Shown: in pieces, positions 25,344 through 33,348 of the stretch
Layout: each line of letters opens with the position of its first letter
Position numbering within the stretch: the first letter of the stretch is position 1
Origin: Orenia metallireducens
GTDB lineage: Bacteria > Bacillota > Halanaerobiia > Halobacteroidales > Halobacteroidaceae
Assembly (NCBI RefSeq): GCF_001693735.1
Contig: NZ_LWDV01000005.1
Location: forward strand, 129,523 to 177,666
Reading direction: 5' to 3'
DNA: 48,144 nucleotides
Translations under genes and position numbers: made by a program
The notes under the pieces: model-generated
What the model was told of the DNA's origin: nothing
What the model saw: only the letters and a program-made list of their open reading frames with translations
The model's database searches: none

Positions 25344-26550
25344 AAAGTTTGTTAGTTTATTCTTATTACTACTACTAGTAGTTAATTTAACTGCTTGTGC
25401 TGGAAAAAGAGAGATGGATGAATTGGGGATTGTTGGTCTAACTGCTATTGATTGGGATCCAAAGCGACAGAAATATGAAATTATGGTACAGGTGATTGTT
25501 CCTACTAGAGGAGGTGGTGGAATGGGCGGTAGTGGAGATATTCAAATCTGGAATGCTACTGCTACCGGAAACACTTTGATGAGAGCTAGTAAGAATTTGA
25601 GATCTAGAGTTTCTAAAAAGTTGGTCTGGTTTCATAGTAGGCTGATAATCATTGGAAAGCGAGCAGCTACAAAGGGTTTAAAGGATATAATCGATTTTTT
25701 TGCTCGAAATAAAGAGATTAGGTATAATAGCTGGATTCTAATTACTGAATATCCTGTTAAGGAGACCTTGGAGTCTAATCCACGCTTTGAAGGAAGCCTT
25801 CCTGCCGAGATTCAAGGTTTAATTGAGAATAATCAAACAGATTGGGCAGAATCTTATGCTATTAACTTAAAGGACATGTTAATCAGATTAGCCGATGATG
25901 ATTTTGATGAAGTTACTGGTAAGTTAACCAATCACCGCCCTCAGCTAGCACCAGAAGGAACCTATGAACAGTTAGATTTAGTAAAAAATGTTCCTATTGA
26001 TTTAAGGGATGTAGTTGCTCTGTCAGGAATGGCTGTTTTAAAGGATGGTAAATTTAAAGGCTGGCTTGATAGAGTAGAATCTAAGGGTTATCTATTTATA
26101 GTTGATGAAATTGAAGGTGGAGCTATTGCAGAATATGTTAAGGGAAAGGAGAAGTTTTCAGCAGAGGTATTGAGTAATAAGTCTAAGTTAAAGCCAGAAT
26201 TTAAGAATGGAAAGCTAAGCTTTAAACTAGAGGTTAAGACAGATGTAACAATCACTGAAGCGATTACTGAGTTAGACCTTACTAAAAGTGAGGATATTAA
26301 GTTATTGCAGAAGGATTTAGCTAAACAGATTAAAAAGAACATAGAGATAACTTTAAAGACGGCTCAACATAAGTATAATGCTGATATCTTTGGTTATGGG
26401 AATGCTATCTATCGAAGTTACCCTGATAAATGGAAAGAGATTAAGGATGATTGGGATAAAATCTTTCCTACAGTAGTGACAGATATTAAAGTGGAGGTTA
26501 CTATCAAAAGATTAGGAATGATCTCTCAACCAATCACTAAGCCTCAATAA
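25336..26550 (+). CDS. Spore germination receptor lipoprotein subunit C (Ger(x)C family)
   Basis: This 404-residue precursor has a signal peptide (SRKFVSLFLLLLLVV) and lipobox LTAC, so it is a membrane-anchored lipoprotein on the outer face of the spore inner membrane. Family blocks are KREMDELGIVGLTAIDWD at the mature N-terminus, LVWFHSRLIIIGK, FARNKEIR, GMAVLKDGKFKGWL and the C-terminal helical part ending KVEVTIKRLG. I choose ATG 25336, nine bases after AAGGGG, overlapping the end of gerAA by 8 bases. In-frame ATGs at 25327 and 25330 are alternatives. Confidence 0.93.
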   Translation: MSRKFVSLFLLLLLVVNLTACAGKREMDELGIVGLTAIDWDPKRQKYEIMVQVIVPTRGGGGMGGSGDIQIWNATATGNTLMRASKNLRSRVSKKLVWFHSRLIIIGKRAATKGLKDIIDFFARNKEIRYNSWILITEYPVKETLESNPRFEGSLPAEIQGLIENNQTDWAESYAINLKDMLIRLADDDFDEVTGKLTNHRPQLAPEGTYEQLDLVKNVPIDLRDVVALSGMAVLKDGKFKGWLDRVESKGYLFIVDEIEGGAIAEYVKGKEKFSAEVLSNKSKLKPEFKNGKLSFKLEVKTDVTITEAITELDLTKSEDIKLLQKDLAKQIKKNIEITLKTAQHKYNADIFGYGNAIYRSYPDKWKEIKDDWDKIFPTVVTDIKVEVTIKRLGMISQPITKPQ

Positions 26551-26565
26551 GGGAGTAGATAACAG

Positions 26566-26799
26566 ATGAAGATAATATCTTTAACCTTATTTTTCATGAT
26601 TTTAATTTATTTTCAAGCAAAAGAGCTACTTAAGAAAAAGAAATGGAAAGAGTTATTTGTATATACATTATTAATATCGATAGGAGTGTTATATAGCTAT
26701 GGGGTACTTTTAGATCTATCATTACCTAATCCTATTTTGATATTGTCAAATTTATTTAAACCATTGTATGAATATATTTTTAATCAATTATTAGCATAA
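26566..26799 (+). CDS. Small two-helix membrane protein, last gene of the ger operon
   Basis: This 77-residue product has two hydrophobic helices (about 3-17 and 30-49) separated by the basic stretch KELLKKKKWKE. It begins 15 bases after gerAC and is followed by a strong terminator, so it belongs to the receptor operon. Size, topology and position match the so-called D subunits (about 75 residues, two helices) described with some Bacillus GerA-type receptors, where they modulate germination. That assignment rests on architecture, not on residue identity. Confidence 0.75.
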   Translation: MKIISLTLFFMILIYFQAKELLKKKKWKELFVYTLLISIGVLYSYGVLLDLSLPNPILILSNLFKPLYEYIFNQLLA

Positions 26800-26832
26800 A
26801 AAGAGTTGAGGAATTCTCCTCAACTCTTTTCT
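26800..26832 (+). terminator. Terminator of the ger receptor operon
   Basis: AAAGAGTTGAGGA (26800-26812) pairs perfectly with TCCTCAACTCTTT (26817-26829), followed by T residues. Confidence 0.93.
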
Positions 26833-26855
26833 GTATATAATGAGAGAATAGATAG

Positions 26856-27090
26856 ATAATGCGACAGTTTCTACTTTAGTGTACAGTTGACGGTTGACAG
26901 GTAACAGTTAAGTTCAAAACCTCAGACCTCACCCCTTAATCCCCCTACAAGTAATACAGTTCAATTACTCTTCGTACACAACCAGTCTCTCCTTAACTAA
27001 TGAGAGGGGAAACTCTTTCTCTTTTACTTTTCTCCCTTCTCTAAGAGTAGGAGAAGGGTTGGGGATGAGGTGTGAAAACTGTCGCAATAG
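26856..27090. repeat. Composite palindromic element with TGCGACAGTTT ends
   Basis: The left end ATAATGCGACAGTTT mirrors the right end AAACTGTCGCAATAG. After the left end come GTACAGTTGACGGTTGACAG and CAGTTAAGTTC, the same words as in the cooS-cooF copy. The inner part is a different palindrome (ACCTCACCCCTTAATCCCC on the left, GGTTGGGGATGAGGTG on the right). It appears to be one repeat inserted into or recombined with another, between convergent ger genes. Confidence 0.72.
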
Positions 27091-27102
27091 CCCCATTAAA
27101 CA

Positions 27103-28185
27103 TCACTCTTCATCTTTGATAAATAATTTCTTTATATAATAAACCACCAGACTGATTATCGGTAGATAAACCCCCACTGCTATATTAATCCAAAGGGAAG
27201 GACCTAAGCCAAATTCTAGATGTTGCATTCGACCAGGAGCGATAATAATTGATAGATATCCTGCTATTATAGGTAGTATCATCAATAATCTTTTATAAGA
27301 GAGATTAAAGAGATTTGAAAATCCTTTTATAGCACCATACATTAAAAGCTTGATCTTTTCAAATAGAATCAAGGTAGTGCTTAAAGAGATAAAAAAGTCT
27401 AATTTTAATAGGTTGCCACCAATTATTTGACCACTTCTAATTAAGGGGTAAGTCGTATTCTCTGCTAATTCTATACCCAAAACTGAAACGATAGTAATAG
27501 TATTTATAATTAATATTAAAAATGCAAAGATAATAGCGGTAATAAAATATTGCTTATTCTTTTTATAATCATTGACTCTAGGAAAGACCATAGTAAAGAC
27601 TATCAGTTCAGCAATAGGAAAAGCGAGAATTCCTGGATATATCTCCTTCCAGATTGGGGTCAGCCCCTCAGCTAAAACAGGTTGTAGGGTTGTAAGATCA
27701 GCACTGAAGAATAATAAGTAAAGAGTACTAGGTATTAAGAGTAATAATGCTAGTACAAGAGTAAAGGTGGTAACTCTTCCTATCATCTCAATATTATAAT
27801 GGATACAATATATTATCATAATAACTATTAATAAGGTAAGTGATTTTATGTCTGTTTGTGTAACTAGAAAATGGGTAAGCTCTCCTGTAAAATCTCTGAG
27901 ATTTCTAATAGATATATATAAAAAGAAGGAACAATAAATAAAGCTGATTAGCCCTCCTAGATATCTACCGAATATCTGTTCATCTATTTCAATTAGACTC
28001 TTATTAGGGTCTATAGAGCTTATCTTTATATAAATTATTGCTACAATAATAGCTAAAGGTATGCCAATTGCCATAACCAGATAAGCATTTTGTTTAGCTC
28101 CAATGCCTAGGGGAAATAGGATAGCACTGCCAAGCAGAAAGTTAACGACAATTATAAAGAACTGTGAATTGGAGATTTTTTTCAT
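27103..28185 (-). CDS. GerAB/YndE-family spore germination protein (orphan)
   Basis: This 360-residue membrane protein with about ten helices belongs to the endospore germination permease group. It opens MKKISNSQFFIIVVNFLLGSA and has EIDEQIFGRYLGGLISF, LQPVLAEGLTPIWKEIYPGILAFPIAELIVF and a short charged C-terminal tail. It differs from the two other GerAB-like proteins here and resembles the YndE/GerXB branch. It has no A or C partner next to it and converges on the receptor operon. It may supply an alternative B subunit to the same A/C pair. Confidence 0.9.
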   Translation of the reverse strand: MKKISNSQFFIIVVNFLLGSAILFPLGIGAKQNAYLVMAIGIPLAIIVAIIYIKISSIDPNKSLIEIDEQIFGRYLGGLISFIYCSFFLYISIRNLRDFTGELTHFLVTQTDIKSLTLLIVIMIIYCIHYNIEMIGRVTTFTLVLALLLLIPSTLYLLFFSADLTTLQPVLAEGLTPIWKEIYPGILAFPIAELIVFTMVFPRVNDYKKNKQYFITAIIFAFLILIINTITIVSVLGIELAENTTYPLIRSGQIIGGNLLKLDFFISLSTTLILFEKIKLLMYGAIKGFSNLFNLSYKRLLMILPIIAGYLSIIIAPGRMQHLEFGLGPSLWINIAVGVYLPIISLVVYYIKKLFIKDEE

Positions 28186-28347
28186 ATAATCACTCCGTAC
28201 ATATATGTAATTAGTATAATTTATTTTTTGTATTTATGATAATTTTATACCATAGTATTCAAATAAAAGTCTTTAACCTACTTTCTATTCATCCAAATCT
28301 AGAAGTATGGTTTATGGAGATAAAAATAAAAAAATTTAAATTCACAT

Positions 28348-28377
28348 GTATAACTCCTGTTATTGGTGTCAATGCTA
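28348..28377 (+). promoter_or_regulatory. Possible sigma-F/sigma-G type promoter of sigG-spoIIR
   Basis: GTATA (28348-28352) and CAATGCTA (28370-28377) are separated by 17 bases and resemble forespore promoter elements. They lie about 40 bases before the sigG start. The match is partial and unverified. Confidence 0.35.
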
Positions 28378-28414
28378 TTACTAAGAAAATATGGTATAAA
28401 ATAGGAGTGATAAT

Positions 28415-29197
28415 ATGGAAAAGGTAAAGTTAACTGGGGTTAATACTTCACAATTACCTATCTTATCAAATAAAGAGATGATGGAATTATTCAATAAAAT
28501 CGATAATGGAGATACAGAAGCCAGAACAGAGATAGTTAATGGTAATTTGAGGTTGGTTTTAAGTGTATTGCAAAGATTTAGAAATAGTAGTCATCCAATA
28601 GATGATTTATTTCAAATAGGCTGTATTGGGCTGGTTAAAGCCGTTGATAATTTTAAAGTAAGTAAAGGTGTTAGATTTTCTACTTATGCAGTACCAATGA
28701 TTTTAGGGGAGATCAAGCGATATATTAGGGATAATCGTGAAGTCAGAGTAAGTCGTTCTTTAAGACAATTGGCTTATCGGGCTTTAAGAACAAGAGACAA
28801 ATTACGTAAAAAGACTGGAAAAGAACCTAGTTTAGATGAGATTTCAAAGATAATTGATGTTCCTAGAGAGGATATAGTTTATGCTTTGGAAGCGACTAAG
28901 AATCCTATCTCTATCTTTACTCCAATCTTTGAAGATGAAGGGGATCAGTTGAGGATAATGGATCAATTAAGTGATGATGGGGAATTAGATTGGACAGAAG
29001 AGATTAATATTAAACAGGCTTTTGCCGTCTTATCTGCTAGGGAGAGATTTATTATTAATTTGAGATTCTTTCAAGGGCAGACACAAGCAGAGGTTGCTGA
29101 AAGAATTGGTGTATCCCAAGCACAGGTCTCTCGTATCCAAAAGAAGGCTCTACAAAAATTAAGAAATGAAATTGAATTAAAGGAGGAAGCAAAATGA
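28415..29197 (+). CDS. sigG: RNA polymerase sporulation sigma factor, sigma-G
   Basis: The 260-residue product directs late forespore transcription after engulfment. The sigma-G-specific N-terminus KVKLTGVNTSQLPILSNKEM is present; this part is involved in anti-sigma binding in Bacillus. Region 2 follows (DDLFQIGCIGLVKAVDNF, RFSTYAVPMILGEIKRYIRDN), then region 3 and region 4 with the helix-turn-helix QAEVAERIGVSQAQVSRIQ. The gene has a GGAGTGAT site and overlaps spoIIR by 4 bases. In many Bacilli and Clostridia sigG lies next to spoIIGA-sigE instead, so the partner here is different. Confidence 0.96.
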   Translation: MEKVKLTGVNTSQLPILSNKEMMELFNKIDNGDTEARTEIVNGNLRLVLSVLQRFRNSSHPIDDLFQIGCIGLVKAVDNFKVSKGVRFSTYAVPMILGEIKRYIRDNREVRVSRSLRQLAYRALRTRDKLRKKTGKEPSLDEISKIIDVPREDIVYALEATKNPISIFTPIFEDEGDQLRIMDQLSDDGELDWTEEINIKQAFAVLSARERFIINLRFFQGQTQAEVAERIGVSQAQVSRIQKKALQKLRNEIELKEEAK

Positions 29198-29856
29198 GAA
29201 GAGTAAAATTTATATTAGTTATTACAGTTACCTTAATTATATTATCAATACTAGGGAGTAGAACAGCTTTTGTATTAGAGAGAAGAGATTATAATCCTGA
29301 CAATTTATTGAGATTACATGTTGTTGCAAATAGTAATACCTTGGCTGATCAAGCATTAAAGAGATTAATTAGAAATAAAATTACTGAGTCAACTAAAGAA
29401 CTCTTTAAAGATGTTAAAGATATAACTGATGCTAGTAGGATAGCTAAAGCCAATATTGGTTATTTAACTCAAATAGTAAAAGAGGAGATCAGCAAAAGGG
29501 GAAAAGATTACAAGGTAGCAGTTAAGGTAGAAGAAACATACTTTCCAACTAGAACTTATGGGAGTGTAACCTTACCTGAAGGTAATTATCAAGCAGTCAG
29601 GGTGATTTTAGGTGATGGTAATGGAGCTAATTGGTGGTGTGTATTATTTCCTCCTCTATGTTTTGTAGACTCTGCTGATTCAGTAAATGCTACCTCTCCT
29701 AATCTGGTTGAAGCAAAGGCTAACAACTCTACTGTAGGAGAAGATAAAGAGATAGAAGTAGAGTTTAGATTAAAATTTTTAGATTATATTAAGGATAATC
29801 CAGATTTGATTAAGAAGAATTTAAAACTGGCTAAAATATTCTCTTTTGGTAAATAA
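29194..29856 (+). CDS. spoIIR: Stage II sporulation protein R
   Basis: This is a secreted forespore signal of 220 residues that triggers SpoIIGA to process pro-sigma-E in the mother cell. A hydrophobic N-terminal segment (about 4-22) acts as signal or anchor. The family core LLRLHVVANSNTLADQALKRLIRN follows, along with GSVTLPEGNYQAVRVILG and the NWWCVLFPPLCFVD block. Length is close to B. subtilis SpoIIR. Coupling to sigG by a 4-base overlap with AAGGAGG upstream implies co-expression. Both genes are sigma-F targets in Bacillus, so a shared forespore promoter is sensible. Confidence 0.95.
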   Translation: MRRVKFILVITVTLIILSILGSRTAFVLERRDYNPDNLLRLHVVANSNTLADQALKRLIRNKITESTKELFKDVKDITDASRIAKANIGYLTQIVKEEISKRGKDYKVAVKVEETYFPTRTYGSVTLPEGNYQAVRVILGDGNGANWWCVLFPPLCFVDSADSVNATSPNLVEAKANNSTVGEDKEIEVEFRLKFLDYIKDNPDLIKKNLKLAKIFSFGK

Positions 29857-29935
29857 GAAAGACCTTGTTAAACCTTCCTAATAACTAAATAATCTTTTCA
29901 CCAATTGCTATTTATTACATATGATGTTATAAAGT

Positions 29936-30051
29936 GAATCTTGACGAAGCGACTGTTTTTGTCGCAGAGTCTTAGATGAACTTATCCAGTGGGCAAAGTA
30001 GAATCTTGACGAAGCGACTGTTTTTATCGTAGAGTCTTAGATGAACTTATC
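29936..30051. repeat. Two tandem 51-bp direct repeats with internal hairpins
   Basis: GAATCTTGACGAAGCGACTG begins at 29936 and again at 30001. Each unit of 51 bases ends GTCTTAGATGAACTTATC, and they differ at two positions. The spacing is 65 bases. Each unit contains GCGAC...GTCGC (second copy ATCGT), able to form a hairpin around a T5-type loop. The change in copy 2 weakens its stem. The repeats lie between spoIIR and the NlpC/P60 gene. Confidence 0.85.
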
Positions 30052-30161
30052 TTATTTAAGATAGTAGACCTTTTACTGCTAATTGTTATAACAGCTAGAT
30101 ACCCTATTTTTATTAGCATATATGTTATCAATTGGGAAAATAATAAGAGGGAGGTGGATTC

Positions 30162-30593
30162 ATGCGGAAAGACATAGATATAGATAAGAAGATGGAGGAG
30201 ATAGTCAATAAATATCGGAATATACCTTATAAGCATAATGGTAGATCTTTGACTGGTTTAGATTGCTTAGGATTATTGATACATGTATATAGAGAATTTG
30301 GAATTGAAATACCATCAGATGACGGTGCATATATCTCTGAAGAATGGTATAAAGAGGATCCTGATCGTTATTTAAGAGGTATTATAAATATAGGTGAAGC
30401 TGTTGAATTTGATCAATTGCAGACCTTGGATTTAGTTTACTTTGAGTTACTAGATGGAATTGTAACCCATTCAGGTGTTATGATTAATGACCATGAATTT
30501 ATTCATATTTTACAGAGAAGGAATGTAGAGGTTAGCCGTTTTAATAGATTTTGGAGAAAGAAGTTCGCTGGAGCAAGAAGGTTAAAAAGATAA
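30162..30593 (+). CDS. NlpC/P60-family cysteine peptidase-like protein
   Basis: This 143-residue protein is essentially a single NlpC/P60 domain. The catalytic cysteine is in GLDCLGLLIHVYREFG (about residue 35), the histidine in VTHSGVMI (about 106), and a polar third residue in HEFIHI. Such enzymes cut gamma-D-glutamyl-diaminopimelate or N-acyl links in peptidoglycan. There is no signal peptide, so it resembles the short phage-tail or cytoplasmic forms. GGGAGGTGG precedes the ATG. Given the sporulation neighbours, a spore cortex or coat role is possible but unproven. Confidence 0.85.
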   Translation: MRKDIDIDKKMEEIVNKYRNIPYKHNGRSLTGLDCLGLLIHVYREFGIEIPSDDGAYISEEWYKEDPDRYLRGIINIGEAVEFDQLQTLDLVYFELLDGIVTHSGVMINDHEFIHILQRRNVEVSRFNRFWRKKFAGARRLKR

Positions 30594-30735
30594 TCTAGTA
30601 TATCATAGAAATAAGCTGGTTATTTATAAATAGTATAAAGAATTAGTGTAGATAAAATTGTTGAGAGCAGCTATAAAATATAATATAATGTTTATATTAA
30701 TACCGATATTAATAGTAAGAAAAGGAGTCGAAAAT

Positions 30736-31260
30736 ATGAGTAGTTTATTACAATCAATTATAAATAGAGATGTTCAACTCTTCTATCTGATTAATCATAA
30801 GATTAAATGTGAACTTCTAGACTGGTTTATGCCTAAGATAACTCATTTAGGAGGGGCTTTATTTACAATTACTTTTACTCTTTTATTGGTTCTATCTGGT
30901 CAAGATAGATTTCGTGAGGTAGGGTGGCAAGCCTTAATAGCTTTATTCACCAGTGGCATAGTAGTACAGATTGTCAAGCATATTGTCAGTAGGACCCGTC
31001 CTTATTTAGCATTAGAAGAAGTCAACTTTAAGAAACCCCCCTTTGGTGAACACTCTTTTCCTTCTGGTCATACAACGGCTGCTTTTTCTCTAGCAATTGT
31101 TTGCGGAGCTAACTTTCCAAGCCTTTATCCTTTTAGTCAAGCGGTAGCAGGTCTAGTTGGAATTTCAAGAGCCTATATAGGAGTTCATTATCCTTCTGAT
31201 ATAATTATAGGCGCTTTGATTGGGATTTATTTTTCTAATTGGGCCCTAATCTTACTTTAA
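30736..31260 (+). CDS. PAP2-family membrane phosphatase 1
   Basis: This 174-residue membrane protein has the three phosphatase signature blocks: KHIVSRTRP (K...RP), SFPSGHTTA (PSGH) and SRAYIGVHYPSD (SR...H). Such enzymes dephosphorylate undecaprenyl pyrophosphate, phosphatidic acid or phosphatidylglycerol phosphate. I set the start at ATG 30736, behind AAAGGAGTCG. An upstream in-frame TTG would add 26 residues without a ribosome site. It is followed by a terminator and a close paralogue. Confidence 0.92.
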   Translation: MSSLLQSIINRDVQLFYLINHKIKCELLDWFMPKITHLGGALFTITFTLLLVLSGQDRFREVGWQALIALFTSGIVVQIVKHIVSRTRPYLALEEVNFKKPPFGEHSFPSGHTTAAFSLAIVCGANFPSLYPFSQAVAGLVGISRAYIGVHYPSDIIIGALIGIYFSNWALILL

Positions 31261-31288
31261 TTGAAGTTAAAATTTAATAGATCAAATA

Positions 31289-31321
31289 AAAAACTAGCTA
31301 TAATTTTATAGCTAGTTTTTT
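31289..31321 (+). terminator. Terminator after PAP2 gene 1
   Basis: AAAAACTAGCTATAA and TTATAGCTAGTTTTT flank a 2-base centre, giving a strong stem with a T-run. Confidence 0.92.
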
Positions 31322-31559
31322 GTGCTAATATCTCTATATCAGTACAGTACATAAATTTATTTGATTAGATTATTTACATATATCACATAATAGAAGTAAT
31401 AGGCAATCACTAACATTTACTTGTTATTTATTAGCCCCTAAGTGGTGGGAAAAGATACCAGTTAAGTTTTACATTTAATTAATTTAAAGTTAACAACTCT
31501 TTAATACTTTATTAGTATAATCTTATTAAGAATATTTTCCTTATCAAGGAGGTAACCTT

Positions 31560-32090
31560 ATGAATAGACTAACAAATCAATTGTTGACTATGGACTTGCA
31601 ATTATTTGATTTTATTTATACTAAGAAGCGGTCAGCCTTTCTAAATTACTTAATGTCTTGGATAACCCATTTAGGTGGGGCGGTCTTTACAGTTGTTTTA
31701 CCTTGCTTATTTGTAATTTTGGCTAATAGTGAATCAGACAAGGTTGGATATGAGGCATTGTTAGTATTGTTAAGTAGCCATTTATTAGTTCATATTATTA
31801 AGAGAATTACCAATCGCTCAAGACCCTATAAACTATTAGAAGATATTGAAGTATTAGAGATCCCTTTCGAAGAATATTCCTTCCCTTCTGGACACACCAC
31901 TGCCAGTTTTTCTTTAGCAATTACTTTTAGCTTCTATTTTCCCTTATTTAGTGTGCTGTTCTTATCTCTTGCTCTTTTAGTTGGAATCTCAAGAATATAT
32001 TTGGGAGTACATTATCCTTCTGATGTGATTGTTGGAATAATTATTAGTGTATTATTCTCCTCTATAATACATTTATTATTAACCTTATAA
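31560..32090 (+). CDS. PAP2-family membrane phosphatase 2
   Basis: This 176-residue paralogue of the preceding gene opens similarly (LLTMDLQLFDFIYTKKRSAFLNY against the first copy's SIINRDVQLFYLINHKIKC). Signature blocks are KRITNRSRP, SFPSGHTTA and SRIYLGVHYPSD. The shared ITHLGGA(L/V)FT segment shows recent tandem duplication. A glycosyltransferase gene starts 38 bases downstream, so the two are probably co-transcribed and may act on lipid carriers or glycolipids. A strong AAGGAGGT precedes the ATG. Confidence 0.92.
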   Translation: MNRLTNQLLTMDLQLFDFIYTKKRSAFLNYLMSWITHLGGAVFTVVLPCLFVILANSESDKVGYEALLVLLSSHLLVHIIKRITNRSRPYKLLEDIEVLEIPFEEYSFPSGHTTASFSLAITFSFYFPLFSVLFLSLALLVGISRIYLGVHYPSDVIVGIIISVLFSSIIHLLLTL

Positions 32091-32128
32091 GGGTAGTTTA
32101 TCAATAAAGTTATTTAAGGAGGTTAATC

Positions 32129-33283
32129 ATGAAAGTTGCTATCTTTACTGATACTTTTTTTCCTCAGATTAATGGTGTAACGAAGACTTTAGGTAAGCTC
32201 AAGGAGTATTTTGATCAAAAAGGGATTGATTATATAATCTTTGCTCCTGATGATTCCAAAAATAGTAATGACAGCTTTGAAGATAATACCCAACGGATGA
32301 TAAGTTTTAGATTCTTCTTATACCCAGAGTGTAGGTTGTCAGTTCCTAATTACTTTAGAATTAGAAATAAGCTAAATGAGTATAAACCAGATTTAATTCA
32401 TATAGTAACACCCTTTAACCTTGGATTGTGTGGGTTGAAGTATGCTACTAGCTATAATATTCCTTTAGTTTCGTCATATCACACTAATTTTACCCATTAT
32501 CTTGATTATTATAATTTAAATCTATTAGAGAAACCCATTTGGAGTTTCTTTAAATGGTTCCATGATCATTGTCAAATGAATTTTTGCCCTTCGCAAGCAA
32601 CATTAGAAGAGCTAAGAAAGAATGGAATTAAGGATTTAGCAATTTGGGATAGGGGTATTGATACTAGTCTTTACTCTCCTGATTATCAAAATGATGATTT
32701 AAGAAGGAAATACGGATTAAAGGATAAGATAACTCTGTTATATGTAGGTCGTTTAGCACCAGAGAAAAATTTAAGTCTATTAATTAAGAGTATGAAGATA
32801 CTTAATCAGAAGTATCAAGATAAAGTCAAGCTATTAATTACTGGTAATGGTCCATTGTTAGATGAACTAAAAGCAGATTCACCTGAAAATGTTATCTTTA
32901 CTGGATATCTGAAGGGTAAAGAGTTAAGCCAAGTATATGCTTCAGCAGATATCTTTGCATTTCCATCAATAACTGAGACCTATGGGAATGTAATCTTAGA
33001 AGCAATGGCTTCAGGGCTACCTGTTGTTAGTTTTCTAGAAGGGGGAGTTAGAGAAAATCTGATAGACAATTATAATGGTTTAGCTTGTGAAGAGATAGAT
33101 CCAGAGGATTTCTCTATTAAATTAGAGAAGTTGATTATAGATAGAAAATTGAGGACAGAGTTGGGCAATAATGCCTATAAATATGCTCTAAATAAATCAT
33201 GGGATAATGTATTTAAAAGGTTAGTTGCTAACTATCAAAAAGTAGTTGATTATCAATCTAGAGAAGCCTTTATATCTGCTTAG
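32129..33283 (+). CDS. GT4-family glycosyltransferase
   Basis: This 384-residue retaining glycosyltransferase with GT-B fold has the N-terminal glycine-rich loop FFPQINGVTKTLGKL and the nucleotide-sugar-binding half VGRLAPEKNLSLLIKSM. The EX7E motif lies in SITETYGNVILEAMASGLPVV. It is similar to mannosyl- or glucosyl-diacylglycerol and PimB-like enzymes. With a PAP2 phosphatase directly upstream, a job in membrane glycolipid synthesis is plausible. Donor and acceptor are not readable. AAGGAGG precedes the ATG. Confidence 0.92.
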   Translation: MKVAIFTDTFFPQINGVTKTLGKLKEYFDQKGIDYIIFAPDDSKNSNDSFEDNTQRMISFRFFLYPECRLSVPNYFRIRNKLNEYKPDLIHIVTPFNLGLCGLKYATSYNIPLVSSYHTNFTHYLDYYNLNLLEKPIWSFFKWFHDHCQMNFCPSQATLEELRKNGIKDLAIWDRGIDTSLYSPDYQNDDLRRKYGLKDKITLLYVGRLAPEKNLSLLIKSMKILNQKYQDKVKLLITGNGPLLDELKADSPENVIFTGYLKGKELSQVYASADIFAFPSITETYGNVILEAMASGLPVVSFLEGGVRENLIDNYNGLACEEIDPEDFSIKLEKLIIDRKLRTELGNNAYKYALNKSWDNVFKRLVANYQKVVDYQSREAFISA

Positions 33284-33292
33284 ATTTAAATA

Positions 33293-33327
33293 AAAAAGGT
33301 GGTGCTTTAATAAGCGCCACCTTTTTA
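33293..33327. terminator. Bidirectional terminator between glycosyltransferase and cotJC
   Basis: AAAAGGTGGTGCTT (33294-33307) pairs with AAGCGCCACCTTTT (33312-33325), with T-runs on both strands. Confidence 0.88.
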
Positions 33328-33348
33328 TATCCCTATAAAATTTTTAAA

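Noticed and set aside
28236-28427. 63-codon frame ahead of sigG
   Set aside because: There is no ribosome site, the product looks random and hydrophobic, it overlaps the sigG start, and the likely sigG promoter falls inside it.
29936-30051. CRISPR array
   Set aside because: There are only two units, the spacer is 14 bases, the repeat is 51 bases and no cas genes are present.
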